NCBI GenBank assembly: GCA_029721515.1
Contig: CM056568.1
Coordinates: 2,976,001 to 3,040,000, forward strand
Reading direction: 5' to 3'
DNA: 64,000 nucleotides
Origin: Synanceia verrucosa
Lineage: Eukaryota > Chordata > Actinopteri > Perciformes > Synanceiidae
Both the position numbers and the translations under genes were made by a program. The notes below the pieces were generated by a model. The model made no database searches, had not been told where the DNA came from, and saw nothing but the letters and a program-made list of their open reading frames with translations. Shown here in pieces: positions 8,958-21,129 of the stretch (within the stretch, counting starts at the first letter, position 1; every line of letters begins with the position of its first letter).

Positions 8958-11900
8958 ATGTCTAAGTTAAACTTAGTTTCCTGGAATGTACATGGCATAC
9001 GCTCACAGACAAAAAGAATTAAAATCCTGGACTATGTCTCTAAACTAAAAGCAGATATTCTTCTTTTGCAAGAGACACATCTACTACAATCAGAAGAGAA
9101 ATCTCTTACAGATTCAAATTATAATATTATATTTTCATCTTGTTATAACAGTAGACAAAGAGGAGTCTCTATTCTAATCCACAAGAGAGTCCCGTTTACC
9201 TTAAACTGTTTGATAACAGACCCAGAGGGCAGATACATTATTATTCAAGCAACGATTTTTGATAAACAATACACAATTGCCAATCTGTATGCTCCCAATA
9301 GTGATGATCCAGCCTTCTTTCATACAGTTTTCTTTCATTTATCAGACTTAAATGCTACCTCAACTACTATTATTGGAGGTGACTTTAACATAGTCTTAAA
9401 TCCCTCTGTAGACCGATCGAACATGCCAATGCAGACGAAACAATTACAATCAGTCCTAACCATACGGGACTATATGAAAGATTTTGGACTAGATGATGTC
9501 TGGAGACTCAAAAACCCAACAAAAAGGGAATATACTTTCTTTTCTGCAGTACACAAGTCATTTTCAAGAATTGACTTTTTTCTTTCAAATAACTCCATCA
9601 CACACAAAATTACCACTAGAATTAACCCAATCATCATCAGTGACCATGCACCTATATCCCTCAGTCTGCAAACTGACACTTACCGTAAACCTCCTCAGAC
9701 TTGGCGCTTCAACATATCTCTACTTAAAGATCCTGAATTTGATCAAATGGTAAGGAGAGAGTGGGCAGACTTTCTAGAAAATAATGACTTTCCAGATTCA
9801 TCTCCTTCTTTACTTTGGGAAACCTGGAAGGCCGTAATTAGAGGTAAAATAATATTGTACTCTTCATACAAGAAAAGAAAGGAACAACAAATGGAGACAG
9901 ATATTGAGGAAAAAATTAAACAACTTTCGCAGGATTATGCATTAAACCCAAGCGTCCAATTACAATCTGAGTTACACAATGCAAAGTTATGCCTCGACGA
10001 CATTTTATCAAAGAAAACAGATTTTTTACTACAACAACTGCGATACAATGATTTCGAGCATAGCAACAAATCAGGCAAATTTCTTGCGAATTTAGTACAA
10101 CGCAACAGAGAAAAATCTTTTATAACAGCAATACAGGATCCTACTGGCAAATATACTCAATCACCTCAAGAAATCAATCAGATGTTTTATAGCTATTACC
10201 ACAAGCTATATTCAGCAACAGTTAACCCCAACAAAGATGATATTCACACATTTCTCAACAATCTAAAGCTGCCTGAACTAACATCTGAATGCAGAGACAT
10301 CTTAGATGCTCCAATGACTATCAGTGAATTACAATGTGCATTAGATAGTATGTCAGCGGGCAAAGCACCTGGTCCAGATGGTTTCCCTGCTGAATTTCTC
10401 AAACATTTCTGGCTAATGCTGGCACCCCTTTTTTTCAGAACAGTTATGGAGATTAAAAATAAAGGCTATATAAGGGCTCACATGAACACAGCTGCAATAA
10501 AGTTATTATTGAAACCAGATAAAGACCCCACGCAGCCTGCTAGCTATCGACCTCTGTCGCTAATCAACTCTGACATCAAAATTATATCTAAAGCACTCGC
10601 TTCCAGGTTGGAGAAAATTATCCCGGCTATAATTCACAACGATCAAACAGGATTTATTAAAGGCCGACACTCCACTAACAACTTTAGAAGGCTTCTAAAT
10701 CTGATCAGTTTGACGCAACGCTGCAATAGAGAAGCGATCGTTATATCACTTGATGCAGAAAAAGCCTTTGACAAAGTTAACTGGTCCTTTCTCTTCTCTG
10801 TACTTCATAAATTTGGTTTCGGTGACTCATTTATCCAGTGGGTTTCAACTCTGTATAACTCACCTAAAGCTACTGTCACGACTAATGGGCTCACTTCACA
10901 AAGCTTCACTTTGCAAAGGGGAACTAGACAAGGATGTCCACTCTCTCCCTTACTGTTTACAATTTTTATCGAACCATTGGCTGCAGCGGTACGTCAGAAC
11001 AACAATATCAAAGGTATCTGCTCTCTGAAGTCTGAACACAAAATTAATCTATACGCGGATGACATTTTACTTTATTTAGAAAAACCAAAAACATCAATGA
11101 AGGAAGTATGTAAACTCATCACAACCTTCTCACGCCTATCAGATTACTCCATCGACTGGTCAAAATCAATTATACTTCCATTAACTGAGAGCTCATGGAA
11201 TCCTGCAATCCAAAACACTCATTACTCTTTCCCTACAGGCAACATCAGATATCTGGGCATAAATATTTCCTCCAAACTCTCAGATCTTGTCCACTTGAAC
11301 TTCACACCACTTGTGGACAAAGTGTGTGGTGATCTGAGCCGTTGGAATAACCTTCCTATCTCACTGTTGGGACGAATAGCTACTGTCAAGATGAAAATAT
11401 TACCTCAAATCAACTATCTCTTCTCCATGATCCCATTTAAACCCACAACAAAATGGTTCCAAACATTAGATTCAGCTATCAGTAAATTCTACTCAAAGAA
11501 CAAAAAGGCTACAATCAGCCTGGCTACTCTCCAGAAGAATAAGTCTGAAGGTGGACTGGAGGCTCCCAATTTTCTGCATTACTACCTAGCTAATCAGTTA
11601 CAATACCTTATCAAGTGGATCCATCCACAGGAAGAATATAACTGCTGGATGGAACTAGAACAGTTAGACTGCAACCATATTAAACTCGCTGATCTACCCT
11701 TTATCACCTCTATTCTTAAAAATCATTCCTACTTCAAGAATTCCTTGATCGCCTCCACACTGTCTGCATGGTGGAGAGCCCTTGAAATCACAGGTTCCCC
11801 ACTTCAACCCAGTATACTCTCGCCAATCTGGTACAACCCAGACTTTGTAAACAATAAAACCCCTCTCTATCTCAGTACATGGGCAGAGAAGGGGGTCACC

Positions 11901-12500
11901 CACTCCTCCAAGATAACATATTTATGACATACACAGACTTATTCCAAACCTTTGGAATAAGGAATGGAAATTTTCTCCAATACCTGCAGGTAAAGAAAAC
12001 AATTACAAAGACAATCCCAACACTTCAGTCCACCTCTCAGCCACCTGATTTACAGCCACCTGAATTTATCAAACAACATCACCAAATTGTTGCCCAAAAA
12101 TAAGAAAAACCTCTCAAAAATGTATAGTTTCCTCTCAAAGACAGACTCTATACATTTACCAAGCCCAAAATGGGAGAAAGACTTAACCATGCCCTTAGAC
12201 CATGATTTTTGGACTCAGATCTGTGGAAACACATTTAGCATGACAAAAAATACTAACCTACAACTGATCCAATTTAAGGTTCTCCACAGAGCACACGTAA
12301 CGCAGTATAAAATGTATAAAATGGGTTTCTCACAGTCTGACTTGTGCACCCAATGCACTCAAAAAACTACCGATACTTATTTTCATGCACTGTGGCTATG
12401 TTCTCCTGTATTTCAATTCTGGGCAACAGTAACAATTGTCCTACATTTTTTGGCAGAAGAAAAATCTCTATTTATTAGAGCTCTTAATATAAATTCATAG
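8958..12500 (+). pseudogene. LINE ORF2 (endonuclease-reverse transcriptase), frameshifted near the 3' end
   Basis: A 989-residue frame (8958-11927) encodes the replicase. The N-terminal apurinic endonuclease shows SWNVHGI, LQETH, GGDFN and SDHAPIS. The reverse transcriptase shows SYRPLSLINSDIK, GFIKGRHSTNNF, SLDAEKAFDKVNW, RQGCPLSPLLF and the catalytic YADD at about residues 699-702. The frame ends at TGA 11925-11927. The rest of the normal C-terminus continues in two other frames (about 11879-12103 and 12087-12500) and includes a Cys-rich motif, C-x2-C-x8-H-x4-C (CTQCTQ...HALWLC), typical of L1 ORF2 tails. At least two frameshifts therefore disable the C-terminal domain while endonuclease and RT stay open. 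This suggests a young insertion. Confidence 0.85.
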
Positions 12501-15333
12501 TCTGCTCTTGTCTGTTAGCATATGCCGACCACCCTCATAAATTTGAGCTGTTCCAGAAAATATTCATTCTCTCTGTGCCTTTGTTCTGATCCCTAACTTG
12601 TATCCTCTTCTCTTATATTGCAATTTAATAACCATCTCTTCATTAAGGAATGATGGATCCAGGGACTCCAAGGCTGGGTGCTGGCACAAGGGGATTATTT
12701 TTCCTCTTGTCCCTGGTGTTGCTCTACGATTCTGAGAGGCCTGCCCGGCTGTGGCCACTCCACCGGGGGTGGATGTGTCCGATGTCTCTCCTTTTGGGCC
12801 CTATGGCTTCTGGGCCTTCGCTGTTTTCCGGGGTCCAGGGGGGGGTAGTTGCCCCTATCTCTTCGTGGCGGTCTGGCTGGCTCTGGGGGTGTGGGGCGGG
12901 AGGGTGCTTCCCAGTTCCTTTCCTGCCCGCGTCCCCTCCTCTCTTCTCTCCTGCCTGCCTGCTCCTCCTCCCCCCTCTCCAGTCCCCGGGGTGTCTGGGG
13001 GTCCTCGTCGCCGGTGGGGTTGGCTTGGGGGCCGGGGGCTCTCTTCTTGGGGGGGGTGGGTGGGTGTGTGTGCTCTGGCCCGCACGGCCTGCATATCACC
13101 ACTGGAGTTCCAAGCTCAGCTTGCTCGATCCTCGATCCGGGTCCGACGCGTTCCTGGGCTGTGATGGGGCCAAGCCGGATGGGGGCTTGCGCCGTTCCCA
13201 GCGGAGCAGGTCTCCTCGTGCTGGGGGGGTGGGGGGGCGGATCAGTGTTACGGTGGGTCGGGGGGGGGCCTCCCCTCGCACACAAGGGGGCATCCCGGGG
13301 CTTGGGGGGAGCGATCTGGGTCCGCCGGTAGGGGGATTGTTTGCCGGACAGCGCTGGCTTGCACATTTGGCTCCCGGCTGGTGGAGTGCGTATCGATCCT
13401 TTTCGGCTGTGCTGGCTGGTCGCTGCATCTCTAATTCTGCATGGCTGCTGGGGCTCTGCTCTGAGGCTGCAGCTTTCAGGGTCATGGTGTTGGTGGGGCC
13501 TGCTGGTTTGTGTGGGATCTCCCTGGCCCCTGGCCTCTTGATCCTGGGGGCCCAGTGCTTCAGGAGCTATGCCCATCTCTTCTACTCCCCTCGCGGCTCT
13601 GTTCCCATGGGCCAGGTCCACACCAGACTGCCTCTTAATGTGCACTTCACATATCTTGCACCTCACTATACATAGTCACATTTAGGCACATATAGGGACT
13701 CAACACATAGGGCTTTGAAGACAGGTGGGGGTGAGCACGGTGGGAGATTTGGTGGTGCGAATTGCAGTGCTCCAGGGCACTGTCGTCTCCCCCTCTCCCA
13801 CCCACTTACCCCCCCTGCTCTTCAATTTTAATACAGTAAACACACTCACACTTTTGGGGGGGTTTGGGGTGGCTTGGGGATTCGGATTAGGGTTGGCTGC
13901 ATGTACCCTTATCCTGCAGCCCTCTGTTCTTCCCCTGCAGCCTCTCCTGCCCTTCCAACTTTTAATGCACCACATTACACACAGGGTAGCACTAAACACG
14001 TTTTGGGTGATAGGCTTCCTCATCTGGAACCGGTGAAGCCCATAAATAGATTGGGATCACTAAATTAAATTAATGGCCATTCTGGTGGGACCCTGCCCCC
14101 TCGAATCTCGGGGCTGCGAGGGGGGGAGGTTGGGGGCCTGGGAGGTCCCCTTGCAGCTATGGTGGGCCCCCTGATGCTGTGGCCTCAGTGGCGGTGCCAC
14201 GGCAGCTGGGTTTTGGGGGTGTGGCGGCTGGTCAGTATGGTTGGGGGGCTGATGGTGGGCTCTTTGCTGGCCGGGGGTTGAGTGAGTGGGTCGGCGCGTG
14301 CGGTTGCTGCTTCCTGATTGGTGGATTCAGCCTGCTCTCGCCCGTGCTCTCGGTTGTCTCTGTGGGTGGGGTGGGGCTCCCTGTCGGATTCATACTGGCG
14401 CTGGTCCGTCCCCCCGCTTTTCCCTCTCCCTTTCCCTCCTCGCCCACACTGGCCCCATGGTTTGCGTTCGGACCCGGCTTCGGTCGCCTTCTGGCTGCCG
14501 CCCGGTGATGGCCTGCTGCGTGCGGGCCCGGTGCTCCCTCGCTCTCTCGTCCCCCCTGCCTCCGGAGGGGAGCGCGCGGTTCGCGGGTCTTGCCTCATGG
14601 GCGGCGGTGGCCTCCTGTCTCCCCGGGTGTTGGGGTGGCTGGGGGGGTGTGGGCGGGGGGTGGGGGTTGGGGATGGGGGTAGATGGTGGGGTGGTTGGGG
14701 ATGGGTGGGCCCTCGTGTCGCTGGCCCCTTGGACCTGTCCTGGCCTCCTGGGAAGTGGTGGTTTCTGTCTCCTCCTCGTCGTTGGATCTGCGTGGTTCTC
14801 GGTGGCCCGGGTGGCTCTCTGGGTTTGGCATCGTCGATGCTCCCACTTCCCCGGGTTGTTGTGGACACCTGGCCGATCTGGCCATGAGGGGTCGTGGTAG
14901 ACGCTCTGGGCTTCGGTGTTCTACACACATGCATGTTTTATCCAGACCTTATTAACTCCTCCCGAGTCACATTGATGAGTACTGATGTGAACTGCTAGTA
15001 TGTGCCAAATCATTCGTCCGACTTCACACTAAGGTCATATTTTCTCCACATAGTTCTTTCATTTGTGTTCTCGGTAGCCTACTCTATACGGTTAGGTCCT
15101 CCACTACTCTGGTGTTCAATACTGTTGGGTGCTGGGATGAAGGTGTTAGGAATGACACAGTAGCTTACACATTTTTTTTATTCCAATAGCACTGCCTGTC
15201 TGTAAACTTCCCTTTTTGTTTTGTCTTATCTCCCTGTCTGTCATTTATTTCCCCCTCTTATCACCTAGGTGTAGCACGTCCCTCTCTGGCTTATAACAGG
15301 AAATTCCAATAAATAAAGTAAGATTAGATTCCA
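12501..15333 (+). other. Long G-rich 3' region of the LINE
   Basis: These 2.8 kb follow ORF2. Between about 12640 and 14940 the plus strand has dense G runs (ggggg, ggggtgggg) with C/T-rich intervals, so several frames stay open by composition on both strands (up to 341 codons). None shows a family motif and I reject them as genes. The stretch ends in an A/T-rich part with an 'aataaataaag' signal at about 15309-15319. The G-rich character recalls the G-rich polypurine tract of mammalian L1 3' UTRs, though it is much longer. Confidence 0.6.
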
Positions 15334-15478
15334 GGGAGGGCCGGTGATGGTCACATACACGCAACAAATATTAATAGCTTTTGCTGCAAGACTAAAATAT
15401 GCATAATCTCATAAAAGGTCGACACTCTTTTGTGGTGTTGAACAATGAGAACAATGCAGACAAAGTGAAAAAATAAAT
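15334..15478 (+). other. Possible 3'-transduced segment of the LINE
   Basis: After a polyadenylation-like 'aataaataaagtaag', another 145 bases of ordinary sequence precede a second A-rich end ('aaaaaataaataa') directly before the target duplication. This may be source flank carried by transcriptional read-through, or simply the true LINE 3' end. Confidence 0.35.
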
Positions 15479-15518
15479 AAATTCTTGTTAATTTTAATGC
15501 CTAGTACAACTAAAGGTA

Positions 15519-16767
15519 CATTTGTTTGGACAAAAGTATTAGCTCACCCATCCAAATAATCAGAATCAGGTGTTCCAATCACTTTCATGGCCACAGGTGT
15601 ATATAATCAAGCACCTAGGCATGCAGACTGCTTTTACAAACATTTGTCAAAGAATGGGTCGCTCTCAGGAGCTCAGTGAATTCCAGCGTGGAACTGTGAT
15701 AGGATGCCACCTGTGCAACAAATCCAATCGTGAAATTTCCTCGCTCCTAAATATTCCACAGTCAACTGTCAGCTGTATTATAAGAATGTGGAAGTGTTTG
15801 GGAACGACAGCAACTCAGCCATGAAGTGGTAGACCACGTAAACTGACGGAGTGGGATCAGCGGATGCTGAGGAGCACAGTGCGAAGAGGTCGACAACTTT
15901 CTGCAGAGTCAATCACTACAGACCTCCAAACTTCATGTGGTCTTCAGATTAGCTCAAGAACAGTGCACAGAGAGCTTCATGGAATGGGTTTCCATTGCCA
16001 AGCAGCTGCATCCAAGCCATACATCACCAAGTGCGATGCAAAGCGTTGGATGCAGTGGTGTAAAGCACGCCATCACTGGACTCTAGAGCAGTGGAGACGT
16101 GTTCTCTGGAGTGATGAATCACACTTCTCCATCTGGCAATTTGATGGATGAGTCTGGGTTTGGCGGTTACCAGGAGAACGATACTTGTCAAACTGCATTG
16201 TGCCAAGTGTAAAGTTTGGTGGAGGGGGGATGATGGTGTGGGGTTGTTTTTCAGGAGCTGGGCTTGGCCCCTTAGTTCCAGTGAAAGGAACTCTGAATGC
16301 TTCAGCATACCAAGACATTTTGGACAATTCCATGCTCCGAACTTTGTGGGAACAGTTTGGCGCTGGCCCCTTCCTCTTCCAACATGACTGTGCACCAGTG
16401 CACAAAGCAAGGTCCATAAAGACATGGATGACAGAGTCGGGTGTGGATGAACTTGACTGGCCTGCACAGAGTCCTGACCTCAACCTGACAGAACACCTTT
16501 GGGATGAATTAGAGCAGAGACTGAGAGCCAGGTCTTCTCGTCCAACATCAGTGTGTGACCACACAAATACGCTTCTGGAAGAATGGTCAAAAATTCCCAT
16601 GAACACACTCCTAAACCTTGTGGACAGCCTTCCCAGAAGAGTTGAAGCTGTTATAGCTGCAAAGGGTGGACTGACATCATATTGAACCCTATGGATTAGG
16701 AATGGGATGTCACTAAAGTTCATATGTGAGTCAAGGCAGCTGAGCGAATACTTGTGGCAATATAGTG
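15519..16767 (+). mobile_element. Tc1-like DNA transposon, unit 1 copy
   Basis: This 1249-bp element has related termini: the right end reads inward as CACTATATTGCCACAAGTAT and the left end is a decayed form, 'catttgtttggacaaaagta'. A TA precedes the left end. The orthologous copy in unit 3 (27072-28320) has identical length and flanks. It contains a transposase reading frame closed by two stops. Confidence 0.8.
15654..16685 (+). pseudogene. Tc1-like transposase, two in-frame nonsense codons
   Basis: A single frame of 344 codons runs from MGRSQELSEFQ to ...KGGLTSY without any frameshift. The N-terminus has paired helix-turn-helix features (IGCHLCNKSNREISSLLNIP, then RTVHRELHGMGFH). The catalytic region includes WSDESHFS (first Asp), HDCAPVHKA (second Asp region) and [15 protein letters not shown] (third acidic residue), as in Tc1/mariner DDE transposases. 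Stops are TGA at 15822-15824 (Gln-Pro-stop-Ser) and 16149-16151 (Asp-Gly-stop-Val). Both look like CGA-to-TGA transitions, and both are shared with the unit 3 copy. The element cannot encode a full transposase. Confidence 0.85.
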
Positions 16768-17754
16768 TTATGTTTTTCCATGACTGTATGTGTGCACTCA
16801 TTGAAAATGAGCTCAGTCCCTCATTGATCTCGAGAATAAAGGTTGAATGGATGAATAACGCATTAACTTAACTTTCATGGACTACCAGTGAGAAATGTTA
16901 CTTTCACAATGGTGAAGTTGAATTTTAAAAACAGAACATATGCTGCCACTCACACTGAGTTATGAATTGTGGTCCTATTTGCTATACATTTGTCACAGTC
17001 CATGTGGCAACATGAATCCCAATACCATGACCATAGACTGAAAAGAATGGACGTAGCACTCGTGACATCACCCATTGGTTTGGGGGAGTCCTGTTTGTGC
17101 TCCTATCATGGACATTTGAACTGCGCCATCTTGGATTTCAGTGGGCGTGTATTTTCCATATTTGGTTTATAACTGTGTTTTACATGCCAGTCAATACAGA
17201 GTTGCTCACTTTCAGAGCCAGCCCCCAGCGACCACACTGAAATTACAGCTTTTTGAACGCAGAAGTGGTCCTCACTTGCAGAACCCACAACTGCCCCCTT
17301 GACCATGACTTAATACAAGTTTAAAAAGTCAACTTCATCTCAAAGGAAATTCCTGCACAGTTGCCATACACAGAAAAACAGTAAGCACATTTTAAGAGAT
17401 CTCAAAGTAGACAGTGCAGGGGGGGAAAAAAAAAAAAAAAAAAAAAAAAATTTGAAGCACCTTCCCACAGAAGTCAGCCCATATCATGGCCACAACTTTG
17501 ATATAAAGTGATTTCACTCAGGAACCTCACTAGGACTGTTCAAATATAGGCCTTCCATTGTTGGGCTATAGTAGCATTAGACCTGAAGGGGCACCTCTTA
17601 CTCAAGTCATAAGTAATGCTTGAATTGCATCATTGATGGCAGGGACATTCAAAGTCTGAAAGATGAGGTGAAGTATATTTGTACTTGCATGATTTAATAA
17701 GGAGAACCAATGCTTCCTGAATTTTAGAGTCATTTACTAAACAGATTCATTGAG
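16768..17754. other. Junction of units 1 and 2, and 3' flank of copy 2
   Basis: No gene. The stretch has post-Tc1 flank (to 16965), the start of unit 2, and a compact version of the dispersed repeat (about 17010-17290). In that version the head 'gactgaaaagaatggacgtag' and the tail 'cagaagtggtcctcacttgc' are only about 280 bases apart. In units 1 and 3 the same two parts are separated by more than 1 kb. An A run lies at about 17426-17450. Confidence 0.6.
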
Positions 17755-17854
17755 GACATTAGAGCATACAAGTAGTTTTATTTTAAACACTGCACAAGTC
17801 AAGACAGTGGCTCAGTTGAAAGCAGTTTTTTGATAATTTCCAGTGTTGCAGTGC
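17755..17854 (-). other. Noncoding 3' exon of P/Q-repeat gene copy 2
   Basis: The same acceptor (CT on the plus strand at 17855-17856), sequence and AATAAA (complement of 17777-17782) occur as in copy 1. It begins 121 bases downstream of the exon 4 donor. The exact cleavage site is estimated. Confidence 0.7.
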
Positions 17855-17975
17855 CTGAAAATAGAAAACAGTCTTGAGTATTTGAAAGCATGAATGTCAA
17901 GTTTTGGTACACCCCCTACCTATAGCCATACAAAGTGTTACCAGATGTAGCAGTGCTGTATGAGTGAATTCTTAC

Positions 17976-19928
17976 CTAATAAAAAGGACCCTGCATGGCT
18001 GGGTACCTGGGCCGCTGCTGGGGCACCTGCTTTGGTGGGTACCTGGGCCGCTGCTGGGGCACCTGCTTGGGCTGCTGGGGGACCTGCTTGGGCGGGTACC
18101 TGGGCCGCTGCTGGGGCACCTGCTTGGGCTGCTGGGGGACCTGCTTGGGCTGGTACCTCGGCCACTGCTGGGGCACCTGCTTCGGCTGATGGGGGACCTG
18201 CTTGGGCGGGTACCTCGGCCGCTGCTGGGGCACCTGCTTCGGCTGGTGGGAGACCTGCTTGGGTGGGTACCTGGGCCGCTGCTGGGGCACCTGCTTGGGC
18301 TGGTGGGAGACCTGCTTGGGCGGGTACCTGGGCCTCTGCTGGGGCACCTGCTTGGGCGGGTACTTGGGCCGCTGCTGGGGCACCTGCTTGGGCTGCTGGG
18401 GGACCTGCTTGGGCGGGTACCTGGGCCGCTGCTGGGGGACCTGCTTGGGCGGGTATCTGGGCCGCTGCTGGGGGACCTGCGGCTGCTGGGGGACCTGCTT
18501 GGGAGGGTACCTGGGCCGCTGCTGTGGGACCTGCTTGGGCTGCTGGGGGACCTGCTTGGAAGGGTAGCTGGGCCGCTGCTGGGGCACCTGCAGCTGCTGG
18601 GGGGCCTGCTTGGGTGGGTACCTGGGCCGCTGCTGGGGCACCTGCTTGGGCTGGTGGGAGACCTGCTTGGGCGGGTACCTGGGCCTCTGCTGGGGCACCT
18701 GCTTGGGCGGGTACCTGGGCCGCTGCTGGGGCACCTGCTTGGGCTGCTGGGGGACCTGCTTGGGCTGCTGGGGGACCTGCTTGGGCTGGTACCTGGGCCG
18801 CTGCTGGGGGACCTGCTTGGGCGGGTACCTGGGCCGCTGCTGGGGGACCTGCTTGGGCGGGTACCTGGGCCGCTGCTGGGGGACCTGCTTGGGCGGGTAC
18901 CTGGGCCGCTGCTGGGGGACCTGCTTGGGCGGGTACCTGGGCCGCTGCTGGGGGACCTGCGGCTGCTGGGGGACCTGCTTGGGAGGGTACCTGGGCCGCT
19001 GCTGGGGGACCTGCTTGGGCTGCTGGGGGGCCTGCTTGGGAGGGTAGCTGGGCCGCTGCTGGGGCACCTGCGGCTGCTGGGGGGCCTGCTTGGGAGGGTA
19101 GCTGGGCCGCTGCTGGGGCACCTGCGGCTGCTGGGGGGCCTGCTTGGGAGGGTAGCTGGGCCGCTGCTGGGGCACCTGCGGCTGCTGGGGGGCCTGCTTG
19201 GAAGGGTAGCTGGGCCGCTGCTGGGGCACCTGCGGCTGCTGGGGGGCCTGCTTGGGCGGGTAGCTGGGCCGCTGCTGGGGCACCTGCGGCTGCTGGGGGA
19301 CCTGCTTGGGAGGGTAGTTTGGCGGCCGCTGCGGGGCACCCGGGTGCGGCTGGAAGCTCGGCAGCTGCGGGGCACCCGGGTGCGGCTGGAAGCTCGGCAG
19401 CTGCGGGGCACCCGGGTGCGGCTGGAAGCTCGGCTCTGCAACCAAGGGCTGTTCAGAATAATGACATAAGTTACGTATTTCTAATATACACTGATAAATT
19501 GGTTGCAGTGATTCGTGTTCAGGTTGCTAATTATTGGTTGGCTATGTTGTAGCTACTTACTTTGTGTGCATTTGACCCTGAAGCACTGCCATCACCACTA
19601 CCACTAAGTGGCCAAATGCTCCATGAAGATCGGTCTCCAGTATAAAGGCCACTTGAATCAGGTCGATGGCCTGGAACTGGCACTTCATTATCTCCATACT
19701 CTTTATTGGGTCCAATGCCATCAGCTGTGAAGTGAACATTTCAGCCCATGCATACAACCCATAGCTTCACAATGTGACTGAACTTACCATTCACCAGAGG
19801 CCATCCAACAGAAAGCAAGGACAACAGCAACCATCTAAACAAATCACCCCTGAGTTAGTGCATTTTAAAAATGAGTTGAACAATTCTGATGATGATTTGT
19901 TTGAAACTCACAGCAACAGAAACCCCAT
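17976..19928 (-). CDS. Secreted Pro/Gln-rich repeat protein, copy 2 (566 aa, spliced)
   Basis: This is the longest copy. Coding exons on the minus strand are 19928-19912, 19834-19788, 19724-19561 and 19448-17976 (567 codons with stop). The first donor is GTGAGT where copy 1 has GTAAGT; the other signals and the phases (2, 1, 0) are identical. The signal peptide and 164-nt exon 3 head are near identical to copy 1. Exon 4 has only about three PPSFQPHPGAPQ-type 12-mers, then a long run of RPSYPPKQAPQQPQVPQQ and RPRYPPKQVPQQ blocks, with a few KQVSHQPKQVPQQ variants. It keeps the YPAMQGPFY tail and the TAG ending at the donor. It has no Cys, and no Asp or Glu after the exon 4 N-terminus. Function is not known. 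Confidence 0.75.
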
Positions 19929-21129
19929 GGCTTCAGCCACAGTTTCAAAATAGGAAAGCAGGGAAAACCAGTAGCTTCTATCAGGGCCTAAAAAACTATC
20001 CAACTGAACTAGTCAGGAAATAGAGAGTAACTGTGAAGCCACACTGGAGCTCATTTTAAACTCACCAATCTCACCATGTTGATTACATGGACACAGGTGT
20101 GAGTAGTTGCTGGCCGGTGAGGCTAATTATCTGACAAGAGAGCACAACTTTGTAGGTTTCATTCCTGACTGAGGCCCTGATTACACGAAAACGCTTGCAG
20201 GTAAAAATGACAAAATACTTTATCGGAAGTGCCTTTCATTCAGCAGCTCTAATAAACATACAGGATTCTTTCCAACAAATGTACAGAATCTGCACACATA
20301 GTATTACTGAACAGAGAAGGATCTGTAATTACGTGCGGACATGGCGGTGTTGTTTGATAGTAAATCACAGCACCAAATGGCCACCTGGCATGCATCCATC
20401 CATCCATCCATCCATCCATTTTCTACCTTTTATCCTCACGTATGGTCACAAGGGGGAGGGGCTGGAGCCTATCCCAGCTGTCTTAAGGTGGAAGGCAAGG
20501 TACACCCTGGACAAGTCTGCAGTTCATCACAGGACACATAGAGACAGACAACCACTCACACTCACATTCACATCTACGGGCAATTTAAATTAGCCAATTA
20601 ACCTAATCCCTATGCATGTTTTTGGATGGTGGGAGGAAGCTGGAGTACCCGGAGAGAACCCACGCAGACCCGGGGAGAACATGCAAACTCAACAAAGAAA
20701 TGAAAATAAATATAAAAATATCCATCCATCCATTTTCAACTGCTTATCTTCATATAGGGTCGCGGGGAATATATAAATATTAAATTTAAAATTCAGAATT
20801 TCTGTCCATCAATTTTTACATATTTCTGTGTCTTTATGACTATGATCAGAAAAAAATACATTCTCAGTGAGGAGCAAAATTACACAAGGCTGTTAAAAGT
20901 TACACATAACACATATTGGTTTCAATTCATAGATGAAGCCTTAAATGGAACCTTAGCATCATCTATTTGCTCCTTAATAAACTGGCTCCCTGTGTAACTA
21001 CTGAGTTTGGTTAAAGAGCCTTTAGTTTCTGTGCACACATCTGGAACACTTTACGACACTTGTATTTATACTTATTTATAAAATCACACCAGGACTAAAA
21101 ACTACTCCACTACTGAATGGAAACATTTA
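19929..21129. other. Upstream flank of copy 2
   Basis: This flank parallels 6169-7360, including the TATA-like box at 20053-20060, a head-truncated SINE (20393-20690) and a SINE tail fragment (about 20721-20767). No gene was seen. Confidence 0.6.
20393..20690 (-). mobile_element. SINE, head-truncated (unit 2 copy)
   Basis: Orthologous to 6631-6910, with a longer (CATC)n tail. The core and truncation point are the same, so it predates duplication of the unit. Confidence 0.7.

Larger units (their letters stand above)
7489..15478 (+). mobile_element. Full-length L1/Tx1-like LINE
   Basis: The insertion is defined by an empty site. Unit 3 reads 'ttttcttaaatttcttgttaatttt' without interruption (about 27024-27048). 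Here 'aaatttcttgt' (7478-7488) precedes the element and 'aaattcttgt' follows it (15479-15488), giving a target duplication of about 10 bp. The 5' end has a short leader with a YY1-like 'caacatggcggc'. Two ORFs follow (RNA-binding ORF1; endonuclease/RT ORF2), then a very long G-rich 3' region and an A-rich end. The architecture fits the L1/Tx1 group. It is about 8 kb and close to intact, but ORF2 is frameshifted near its 3' end. Confidence 0.85.
2272..16965. repeat. Tandem segmental unit 1 (with LINE insertion)
   Basis: This is the first of the direct repeats that make up the array. It begins at a 'tatgaattgtgg' block that recurs at 16966 and 28511. In order it contains a dispersed-repeat block, a SINE, the 3' exon and coding exons of P/Q-repeat gene copy 1, its upstream flank, an L1/Tx1-like LINE (7489-15478) and a Tc1-like element. 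Without the LINE the unit is about 6.7 kb, matching unit 3. The boundary is where homology to the other units starts, judged by eye. Confidence 0.8.
16966..21129. repeat. Tandem segmental unit 2
   Basis: This is a direct repeat of unit 1 carrying P/Q-repeat gene copy 2. It lacks the roughly 1-kb SINE-bearing interval upstream of the gene's 3' end and lacks the Tc1-like element at its right end. Homology to units 1 and 3 stops at about 21125, inside 'aactgtgtt', where the sequence switches to another part of the unit. Confidence 0.75.

Noticed and set aside
12650..14934. Long overlapping ORFs on both strands (up to 341 codons) downstream of LINE ORF2
   Set aside because: They are driven by G-rich composition, overlap in many frames, contain no family motifs, and lie in the LINE 3' region.
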